Of a stretch of DNA of 30,445 nt, positions 20,181 to 29,112 are shown piece by piece. The notes beneath the pieces are model-generated. The model searched no databases, was not told the origin of the DNA, and worked only from the letters and a program-made list of their open reading frames with translations. Made by a program: the position numbers and the translations under genes. Source of the stretch: Terfezia claveryi (Eukaryota; Ascomycota; Pezizomycetes; Pezizales; Pezizaceae); contig WHUX01000415.1 in assembly GCA_015179025.1 (NCBI GenBank), forward strand, positions 1 through 30,445, given 5' to 3'. Within the stretch, counting starts at the first letter, position 1. Every line of letters begins with the position of its first letter.

Positions 20181-21791
20181 TATTCCCTCTTTTAGAGAGA
20201 TCTCCTGATCTCCTAGTCAGTGCGTATTGTTTCCCACCAGCCTTTCCTAGCTGGTACTTGATTTTGAAGTTGAACTAGAACAGGAATTCTGACCACCTAA
20301 CCTGCCGGCGATTCAGCAGCTTGGTAGTTGTGAAGTATTCTAGGTTCCTGTGGTCAGAAAGGACCTCAATAACCCCCTTCACAGACTCCAGGTAGGGCCT
20401 CCATTCCTCAAAAGCCTGTATAATGGCTATTAATTCCTTATCATAGATCTTGTAATTACACTCTGCTAGGGAGTGCTTTTTGGAGAAATAGGCTACTGGG
20501 TGGAAGACTCTATTGACATATTAGGACAGGATTCCGACAGAGACATAGTCAGAAGCGTCCGTTTCCATAATGCACTCACTATCAGGCTCAAAATAGGCCA
20601 AGATTGTGGCTGTGCAGAAGGCTTCCTTGAACTTCTCGAAGGCAGATTGGGCTTCTAAACTCTATTGGAAGTGCTAACTTTGTTTATACCCTTTATCCTT
20701 GTCAATGCCATCAAGGGTGCCATGATCTTCTAGTATTCCAAGATAAACCAGCAGTAGTAGTTGGCGAATCCCAAGAAGGCCTGTATATCCTTGAGGTTGA
20801 CTGGAGTTTTCCACCCCTAGATCATAGCAACCATCACAGGGTCTATCTGGATGCCCTCCATTGTGATAATCAGTCTCAGATACTTAACCTTCTGTATATA
20901 GAACTTGCATTTTTCTGGCTTCAAATATAACTCAGGTCCCTCCAGCTTCTCCAACACTTGTTGGATATGGATCTTGGGTTCCGCTAGAGTATTCGAGTAG
21001 ATGAAGATATCTTCTAAGTAGGTGATGCAGAATATGTCCAGAAAGTCCTATAGAGTGTCATTAATAAAGTGCTTAAAAGAGGCAGGGGTGTTAGTTAGGC
21101 TGAAAGGCATCACATTGAACTCAAAATAGCCATATCAAGTCTGGAAGACAGTTTTTCACTCCTCTCCATTAGCAATTTATACCAAGTTGTATGCCTCTCT
21201 CAGATCCAATTTAGTGAACTATTTTGCCTTGGAAAGCCTAGCTAATGTCTCCTGAATTAGGGGCAAGGGGTATCTGTTCTTGACTGTTATCTCATTCAGG
21301 CTATAATAATTAATATACAACTAAAGAAAGCCTTCTGACTTATTCATGAACAGTACTGAGGTACTCACTGGAGAGGACCTGTAGCAGTTGTAGCTCTTGT
21401 TGAGGTTTTCCTCCCAATATTTTTTTAGAGCTTCTAGTTCCACTTGGGATATCCCATAGAGAGGTCCATAAAGAGGTTTCTTACCTTCTACCAGCGGGAT
21501 TATATAGTCGTATAGTTGATAGAGGGCAAGCTTTTTTACTACTTTTTCCTAGAATAGGTCAATGAATTCATAGTATTTATCTGGAACCATGGATTTCCAC
21601 TCCTCCTTGGATCTCATTTTATTAATCTCTAGGTTCACTTCATGTATATAGAGAGCCTGTGCCTTCAGCTTGTACCTCCTAGTAAGGTAGGTGAAAGCTC
21701 CTACCTTGATAAAGCTAATGTTCAGGGGTTTTGTAGATACTAGAGAGACAGAGGGATAGGCAGCAATGATATGTATAGGCTAGTGTACTAC
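20181..21791 (-). pseudogene. B2 reverse transcriptase and RNase H
   Basis: Motifs on the minus strand: TSVLFMNKSEGFL, YSLNEITVKNRYPLPLI, FTKLDLREAYN (Asp kept), FSLTNTPASFKHFIND and ITYLEDIFIYS. YLDD is therefore YLED. LKPEKCKFY and AFLGFANYY follow, then at least one frameshift near 20690, after which RNase H blocks matching B1 (KKHSP, NKELMAI-like, LSDHKNLEYF) are spread over two frames. Stops are mostly TAG. Confidence 0.85.
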
Positions 21792-22379
21792 TTAGACTAG
21801 GTAGATTATTGGAGGTAGTAAGGAGCATAGCCCCATAATGGTGATTTTTAGACATCCGCAGTTCTTTCTGTAATAATGGCTATTGAATTGTAAGGTATAA
21901 GAGCCAAAGCTGACTGACATATTATATATTCTAAGCAAGGGGATCCCAAGCATAATTAGATATTTTTGTTTAGTTACAAACAATGGGAGGTCCTTCAAAT
22001 AGTCTCCAATAGAACTGGGTAGACATGCAAGGTCAGTAATAGCTCCAGAAGAGATGGAGCAGCTATTAATAACATCGAAAAGATATGAGGTCTTTAACTT
22101 AGAGGTTGGTATGGAATTTTTACTGACAAAGGTCTTATGAATCAATACAATTCCTGAAGTACCACAATCTATGAGAGCTAATGTTACCACTATTTTACTA
22201 TTGAATTTAACAGTTATTTGTACTATAAAATGCTCGCCAAATAAGCAAAATTCATCAACAAATATAGATGCAGGCAAAGAAAATGTAGATAAAGATAAAT
22301 GACTCTGGGCAGGTCCCTTACTAGTGTTAGTAACTAGGCAAGGGACTCTCCTTTTCCCAAATAATCCTCTTTCCTACAG
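21792..22379 (-). pseudogene. B2 aspartic protease region
   Basis: An open frame of 161 codons (22277-21792) holds TLALIDCGTSGIVLI with an intact D-C-G core, and LIMLGIPLLRIYNMS as the second block. It is the best-preserved part of B2, and its alignment with B1 confirms the Gly-to-Arg lesion there. Catalysis cannot be judged from the core alone, because the region is joined to broken gag and RT. Confidence 0.88.
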
Positions 22380-23503
22380 GTGATATACAACTCATTATTG
22401 TGGCAACGTTCCCTCTCTTCTTGTGTCAGGTGGGGCCTTCCTGATGATAAATCTATGGGGGTGGTATTACCAGCTACAAGGGATAGGTGGGCTGGCTTAT
22501 TGGCTATAGCTTGGGTCTGAAGGCTTGAGTTCTAGAGTTGCAGTTGCTGTGTTTAGCTCTAGGGGTGCTGTACTCTCACAGGCCGATAGGTACTGGAAGG
22601 GCTGGTCTGGGCTCTTAATTTAGCCAATTTTTACTCCATCTTTGATACCTAATCATTGTATTCATTAACAGTTTTAACATCTGGAGATTGCAAGAGGGCC
22701 TTTTTGAGCTCAATATTGAGGTCTTCTTCAAATCGTTCCTGCTTTACTCGATCATTCCACTCCACCTCTGCTGCCAACCTTGAGAATTCAGCTACATACG
22801 CTGAGAGGTCATGTCCTCTCTGTTTTAGTTCTCAAAGAGCATGAGTTACTGTACTTATGGGATCTGGGTCTCCAAAATTGTAGTCGAGGATTATGAATAA
22901 AGCAGCGACATCAAGGAGGTTGAAGCAGTCATCAAGCACATAGGGTTGGACCTGGTCCAAAGCTATGCCCTCTAGTAGGCCATATATATAGGCTAATTGG
23001 TACTGAATAGTAGGGAACTTTACAGCATCGCCATTCAGTTTGAGCTTGATAGAATTTTTCCAGGCTTTCAGATAAGTCCTGTAGCTATTAAACTTCCATA
23101 GGGTGGGGAGATCCTAAGTCTTGGGTGCCTAGGATACTTGTAGTGCTGGGGCTATTTGAAATCTAATCCTCTCTAGGGCCCTATTTAGGGTCTAGATGGT
23201 TTTTCTTTCATTGACTAAGTTGTTCTGGGCTATTGCAAGGTTGTTTTAGCAGGAGGCGAGGTTGGCCTAGCATGACAGGAGGTCTTCAGTGAGTATTGTG
23301 ACTTCGTTATTAGCCCTAGTCTATTTTTGTTGTCCTTCATATATGGCTAATTCTAGCTATTGACCTAATGCATCTGTAGCAAGCTAGATATTAATAATAG
23401 TCTGGCGATAGCTACTGAAGTCAGCCTAGTTCATAGGGATGGGCAGGGCTTGACAGGCCTAAAATCTAACTGCGAGTGTGGGAGTCGTGTCCTGGGTAGA
23501 CAT
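22380..23503 (-). pseudogene. B2 gag polyprotein, broken
   Basis: The start ATG at 23503 (MSTQDTTPTL) lies 34 bp after the LTR, and the AVRF and LPIP blocks match B1. One frame with about 15 stops runs through a coiled-coil-like N-terminus, the capsid block LKLNGDAVKFPT, EGIALDQVQPYVLDD, FGDPDPIS, VAEFSRLAAEVEWNDR and EDLNIELKKALL. At the end the zinc knuckle is degenerate: LYITCRKEDY has Tyr for the first Cys and for His. Missing residues follow G-to-A or C-to-T changes. Confidence 0.85.
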
Positions 23504-23536
23504 TAAGCATACCAGTTGATTAGAGTGATCCAATGT

Positions 23537-24100
23537 TGTATAACGACAGCTTGGGGGAAAAGGCGACCAAGAGGTATACAGGAGCGAGGACAGGAATAAG
23601 GTAGGACATATGTAGGAGTGCTATATGTGTGAGTAGGGGAAGGCTAAGACAGGGAAAGGGCTTGAGGCAAGAGGTAAGGACAAGAAGCATTTGGAAGTGG
23701 TTGCCGTATGCGTCGGAGGGACGCAGCTATATTGCAGAGTTGTTTGTATGAGACAAAGATATGTACAAGGGAGGTGCACAAGTACTGGGAGAAGCAAGGT
23801 CCTGTATTCGGTATACTAGACGTTGGATGGGGATCCAATAACAGTACAAGGGACAGGGTCTATATATACATAATTCTGTTAGGGCAATAGGGAAATAAAC
23901 TTCTCAAGATTCTTATTTCAGAAGCCAAGCAAGGTAACGATAGCAATAACCTATCACCTACATAACAGGTAATACTGAGGGCAATAATATCAATAATCCA
24001 TAACCTGCAATTATAGGTAATGACAAACACAACAATGGTAATAACCCATTACCTATGATCACAGGTAATAGTGAGGACAACTGAGTACATAGTTATGACA
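23537..24100 (-). repeat. B2 5' LTR (564 bp)
   Basis: The plus strand reads TGTATAACGAC...TAGTTATGACA, the same length as the partner at 17863-18426 and differing mostly by transitions. Outside it on the internal side lies the sense ACATTGGATCA, shared with B1. It includes the palindromic subrepeats near 23935-24085. Confidence 0.92.
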
Positions 24101-24593
24101 TAGGTTAAGGCTCATATTAGTATTGATGGTAATGAGAAAGCAGATTCCCTAGCAAAGGAGGAAGCTGAAAAAAGAGAACTGGAGGAGCCTTAAATTACAG
24201 AGGGGGGCTTCAAGTAGGAGTGGAAGAGGATGACAGTAAGAAAGAGGAAAGTAGTAGGAATAGAAGGAGGAAGAGTAATTAGGTAAAGCAAGAAGGCTCG
24301 GATTAAATATATATACTACTAGACAGGGAAAGGTAATCTTCAATCCTGGAGATTAATTATAGATGATACTATAGACCCGACTTGCCAAATATTATAGAAA
24401 ATATATCGAGACCGGCAGCCATGTAGTGATAGTCTGTCTACATGGTGAGGAAATCGGATAGAGCTAGGGGAATTGGAAGGATATGGACAATAAGAAGAGG
24501 TGGTTAAAGAAAGTAAAGGACAGAGGAGAAGAATTTATAGTAGATCTAGTTGAGATGTTTTTCTCAAGGCTAGATCTACCATATATTACCTAG
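24101..24593 (+). pseudogene. Tad1-like LINE ORF2 C-terminus (RNase H and CCHC tail)
   Basis: Beginning exactly at the B2 edge, a TAG (Trp expected) is followed by VKAHISIDGNEKADSLAKEEAE, the conserved end of LINE RNase H. Further on are GKGNLQSWR and DPTCQI, a frameshift near 24395, then ETGSHVVIVC. This gives the C-x2-C...H-x4-C tail typical of Tad-clade elements, with the second Cys lost. The final frame, WKDMDNKKRWLKKVKDRGEE through VEMFFSRLD, ends at TAG 24591-24593. These elements move by target-primed reverse transcription; this copy is dead. Confidence 0.85.
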
Positions 24594-25717
24594 TAATGCA
24601 TGATCACTGGGATATGCATCTACCCCCATGCAAACCCTATCAGTCTATTCTTGGTGGCATAGTAGACTATAAAATGAACGGAAAATTGCTAGCAAAATAT
24701 ATATGCCTCGTAAAGATATAGAGATTCATTGACATGTAGTAGGAATATGAAATAGATAGGTTTGGATAGGTTCATTAGCAACTACGTTATTTGCGTCAAG
24801 TGTATTAGACGTACCAGATGCCATATAGCAAAACTCAATGCTGTGATACAGAGGTATTTCCTCTAACTCTCGGGATATACGATAACCACTTCCAATGTTT
24901 CTACTCTTAGTCTTACTTAAGCTGTACTGTTACTATACAAGCTAACATCCCGCATTCTTAATATTTCGCCTTTGAATTCACTTTGCTAATATACTTTTAC
25001 CTGTCTATCCTCCTGACCACATCTAACCTTCTATTGTCATTCCCATGTCACTGTTCATCTATTTCGTTCTCTCATGGTATCTATCTCCCAATCCTCTTTC
25101 TGGCGTTCCTTGCCCTTGCCTCATGTCCTTAACTTCTCTATCCTACAATAGCTCTTCAGGTATTCTTAATCCAATACTTCACATTTCTATCTCCTCCATC
25201 CTACATTCGTCTTTCTGATGTTTCTTAGCCAAACCCCCGCATTTCTAATTTCTCCATCCTACAATAGCCCTTCAGATATTTTTAATCCAACACCTCGTGT
25301 TCATAACTTACTCTATCTAATAATTGCCCTTTAGATGTTTCTATTCCTACTCGTTACATTCTTTACTTGACTGTTATACTCTCTGCATGTGCAAATGTTC
25401 TCCTTTTAATCTGCGTTCCATTTGCTAATTACTAAACATATCTTCCATAAACAAAAAAAAACCTTATTTTCAGCAGAAGGTCCTTACAACCTCCAATACC
25501 AAGAAATAAAATCTAACGCAATGCATACTCTTTCCTTCTACCAAATTACATCTACCAACCTTCCCCATCCCAGCTTTCAGTGAACACGTTTATGAAAAAG
25601 AAATATATGACCACACGCAAGCAAAAGAAATACAGCTAACGAGATAACATAACCCCATAGAGAGAATAGCCTTGAAACTGATATAGAAAAACCCATTCCC
25701 TCAAACATCTGACTTCT
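24594..25717. other. Non-coding interval downstream of the LINE
   Basis: The first 300 bp may be LINE 3' UTR, AT-rich with scattered TAG. From about 24900 the plus strand becomes pyrimidine-rich and holds the minisatellite listed separately. No gene, tRNA or poly(A) tail was recognised. Confidence 0.5.
25085..25380. repeat. Pyrimidine-rich minisatellite of about 58 bp
   Basis: Four to five units start TCCTACAATAG(C)YCTTCAG or a variant and continue with TATTYTTAATCCAA and a CAT-rich piece ending TCTCCA. Clear starts are at about 25140, 25198 and 25256, 58 bp apart. The ends are diffuse. Confidence 0.7.
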
Positions 25718-27190
25718 TCAGTCACTTTCTGTGTCCTCTTCGTCTATATCCCCTGTCCCTATTAGTGCATTATTAACCTCCAGGTTTAATGGTCCAGCCA
25801 ATTCTACTGATGAATCTCTCAGTAGACTCCCTTTGTGACGGCGCTTTTCTGCTGGCACCTCTAATGTTTCATACGAGTGCTCTAGCTCCTTTCTCAATTC
25901 GGCCTCATATTGTGCTTCATCTTCGACTTGTGGTGCGTCAACTGGTTCTACTTCTACCATCCTTACCTGAGCTGCAATCCGACGTGCCAAGTCAGCCTTA
26001 ATATTATTCACCATGAGGTCCTTTATTGCTTTTGGATGAATCTCCTATGTATTCATCAGCCTCTCATATATGCCTGTTTTGCGTTAGTCCCTTGTCTAAC
26101 ATTGTGTGTCCATTTGTTGCTCTTTATTAGTTATTCTCAACTTACACCAGGCGGTTTCGTATTTGAACTCCTGCATGACTGGATTACAATCTCCTGTCTT
26201 CTATGCTTTCAAACTGTAATGCATTACTAAGGCTATAAAGCATATGAAGACACTATTGATTCTATCCAGAAAGCCCGGGTCCCTATTCCTCTTCATTTTT
26301 AGGCCTTGGAAATACCGTTGATATATTATATTAACGATCTCCTCGCATGGAACCGTCCCCTAAACTCCTTTTTGGACATCAATATTAGCGTCAGATATTG
26401 GACTGTTAGTGTTTGCCATCTGACCAACTTACATCACGACTGCTTTACCTGCAGATAAATCGATCTCCATCCAGCAAGTACTCAATCATTGTCTTCATAC
26501 ATTCCTTTGGTAACTGGCTAATACCATATACCCTCGTGATGCTTGCCCGACATTCATATATTAGCTGTGCTCTTGTTCGGGAATGAATGCTTTTGAGCTG
26601 TTTCGGATTAGTAATCCAATGCCCAAATCGGATTGGATGTCATACAAATGTATCAACTGCTCTTACTCGTTCTATCTGGTGAGGCCCCGTTTGTGCCTTA
26701 TCCTAGGCATACTGTATGAGCAGGAGTAATTCACCTAGTGTTAGTAGAGGTTTCCTATAATATGTGTAGTTGGTCATAAACTTTTGTGTAGTACTCGTAA
26801 AAGGTTGTAAAATGTGGGGAATAGCTGAAAAGGATCATGTTCCTCTTCCAATGCCTGGCGCGAGCATAGCAGTGTCAACGAAAGTTTCCACTTCTGATTC
26901 GGAATCACTTCTGCTATCCTACGTTGGAATTAGCTTACAATCTACTAAAATATTACCTTCCTTATACAAACCTCATTATCGAATATGATATTATTTGTGA
27001 ATGCCACTGCAGTTTCAACTGTTGGTTGTAGTTGAATCACAGTTGCTACAATTTGAGAGGCCTTACGTTTATGACTTGCCTGCCCAGTTGGCACAGTAGC
27101 TTGCTGAGAGGTAGCTTGCTAGTAAGATGTTTTGTGAAGTATTGCAGATGAAAAAGACTTACACAGGAGGTTTGTATAGAAATATTCCAA
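25718..27190 (-). pseudogene. Unrecognised gene remnant X1
   Basis: A minus-strand coding trace. From about 27190: a Gln/Thr-rich, basic start (GQASHKRKAS), a shift near 26970, then PHQIERVRAV, HWITNPKQLKSIHSRTRAQL and MKTMIEYLLDGDRFICR ending near 26450. A second long frame (26418-25718) holds IVNIIYQRYFQG, INSVFICFIALVMHYSLKAW, an acidic Glu-rich part and EEDTESD at the stop. Stops at Trp, Arg and Gln codons break it; the two parts may have been exons. The helical LIYECR...YLLD...HYSLKAW layout faintly recalls fungal DUF6532 proteins, but this is memory only. It shows none of the TE motifs. Confidence 0.5.
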
Positions 27191-27236
27191 CGTAAAGCAT
27201 CTAATCCATTTCTTTGAGCATACAACTTCTAATTAA

Positions 27237-27425
27237 ATCCCCCTCCAAAAAAATTTAAAAATCCACCCCCCTCCCAAAAAAAAAAAAAAAGGAAAAAAAA
27301 ACAATGAACACAGATACCTAGACAAAAAAAAAGGAGAAAAAAACAATGACACAGATCACCTAGACAAAAAAAAAGGAGAAAAAAACAACGAACACAATCA
27401 CCTAAAAAAAAAAAAAAAAAAACGA
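27237..27425. repeat. A-rich minisatellite between X1 and X2
   Basis: Three copies of ACAATGA(AC)ACAGAT-CACCTAGAC followed by A8-A18 and GGAGAAAAAA, ending in a run of 19 A. The Phe-rich ORF on the minus strand here is a homopolymer artefact. Confidence 0.85.
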
Positions 27426-27531
27426 AAGTCCTCCGACACAGACCCTCTCCTTCCAACGCATATCGTCCTTAATCAGATCCATTAGGCCAAATTGGCCACA
27501 TTTACTCCTGCCTCATGCGTGGCTTGTTCTC

Positions 27532-28464
27532 TCACCCTGCATGCAGCTGGCGGAGCTCCGGGATCTTGTTCGGCTCTAGCTTATGCACCGCTGAAGCACC
27601 TGCAATGATTGATCCTTTACTAGGAACATTTCCCTGCCATTTTGTGCTAGGGATCCAGTTCTTACATATGTTCCATGCTAGAGAATCTGAATCATAAATT
27701 TCCTCAGCTGGGAACTTTCCCTCTGCTTTTGCTTCATCTGTTGCAAAGCCCTCTGCTGCCTCTTAATTCGCTTGCGGAGCTTTAGCTTCCGCTGCTCAAA
27801 TGCTTCCATTATCTGCGGGAAGGTATGTTTGACAAAGCTGGCAAGATTTCAACTCAATGAGTCGGAATCCTCGGCAGGGTCTATGTACTCCTCAGCTGCA
27901 TCTAGGAAGTTAGCTGCAAAGTATACACTATCATAAGGGGTGGGCTGTCTGCTACCAACGGCTCCAAAGCCAGATCCCTATACAGGATAATATGTATCCT
28001 AATTGTTTTAGAGGAGCTTAACTCCAAAAATGCCTGCACCTCCTCGTCGGTTTGCAGATGCATGGCGGGAGGTATTGTATTGGGTGGGTTGGGGTTGTCT
28101 AGTACTCCATAGACAGCCCGCACTTTTCTCCCAGCTCGGATCCTTTCCCGAATCTTATCCATAATCTCCAAAAGTAATACCAACTTCAGAATTGCAATAT
28201 AGTTGCTTATGCTTCATCCCACTTATATTGGCCATTGCGTCTTGTACCTCAGCTCCCTGGGTTGGATCAATGAGGAATAACCTCATGGCTTTCGGAAACC
28301 CTCCTCAATGTTCTGGTCTGCATTCCACCCCGGTGTATTGGCTACCCCCCCTCATTGCCCCCCTCCCAAACTGGACATCTGGAGCATTTACAGCTAGATT
28401 TGCTACTTGTATTAATGCGTGCTCGCGCTCTGTGTCTCTTGCCTTTTTAAGGACATCTTGCAAA
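27532..28464 (-). pseudogene. Unrecognised gene remnant X2, cut by the A2 LTR
   Basis: Coding-like segments in changing frames on the minus strand. [20 protein letters not shown] and [10 protein letters not shown] start right at the LTR edge (28464) and stop at 28306. [19 protein letters not shown] and [17 protein letters not shown] lie at 28160-27905. A basic coiled-coil-like run (EQRKLKLRKRIKRQQRAL) is near 27810-27740, and ATDEAKAEGKFPAEE through KNWIPSTKWQGNVPSKG near 27745-27532. There are at least three frameshifts or missed introns. It may be the upstream part of X1 or a separate gene. No known domain was recognised. Confidence 0.45.
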
Positions 28465-29112
28465 TGTAATGAATGCTACTAGGCAGTATTATTCAGTACC
28501 ATTTATACAATCTATATCCTAGGCATAGACTTTGTGTATTTCGGTTCTGCTAAGTAAGACCTCAGAAGGTAGGAGATTACTATGTGGACATTCCCAAAGG
28601 GAACAATAATTAACTGGTGTAATCTATCTTATATATTTGTGCTATCTAAGCTATATGATCTTGATCTGATCAGTATATAGGCTTGCTTACTGCTGTGTGT
28701 TTTTGCTTGCTTGTTCTCTGTCTGGGATTCCAGAGGGAATCCGGCCTATTTATACTCCTCTGAGATCTGATGACTAAGGAAATAAATACAATAAAGGTGG
28801 CACACAGAAGGTGGTGCTGTACAAAAGAGGTCATGTGGCTATAATAATGAGTCACACGGCCAGAACAAAGGTCATGTGGCCATATGGTGACTCACAGTTC
28901 AAAACAAAGGTCATGCGGCCATACTGAGGGTGTGCTCTATGGTAAGTTCCATGGATTTCCATGCAAATTCCGACACTATGGACGCTTATAAAGCAGTAGG
29001 AAATAGTAGAAGCTAGTCCTTCGACCGAGAGGCTTAGTTAATAAATATAGTAATATAGGAAATACAAAAGTATATAAGCAATTACATAAGCAATGAAACG
29101 TTCTCTATTACA
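28465..29112 (-). repeat. A2 3' LTR (648 bp)
   Basis: The plus strand reads TGTAATGAATGC...TCTATTACA; the sense start TGTAATAGAG follows GTGGGGAAG. It shares the TGTAA/TTACA termini and full-length similarity with 11082-11806, with fewer 42-bp units (28825-28930). Confidence 0.9.

Larger units (their letters stand above)
17863..24100 (-). mobile_element. Element B2: full-layout Ty3/gypsy chromovirus
   Basis: A minus-strand element of 6238 bp with two 564-bp LTRs. In sense order: 5' LTR (24100-23537), primer-site-like TTGGATCA, gag, protease, RT, RNase H, integrase, chromodomain, polypurine tract and 3' LTR. The flanks are TGAGT (17858-17862) and TAGGT (24101-24105), a 5-bp target duplication with one G-to-A difference in each copy. 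Every ORF is broken, so it is non-autonomous. It sits inside the RNase H domain of a LINE. Confidence 0.93.

Noticed and set aside
27229..27456. Phe-rich minus-strand ORF
   Set aside because: It is a translation of long A runs in a minisatellite.
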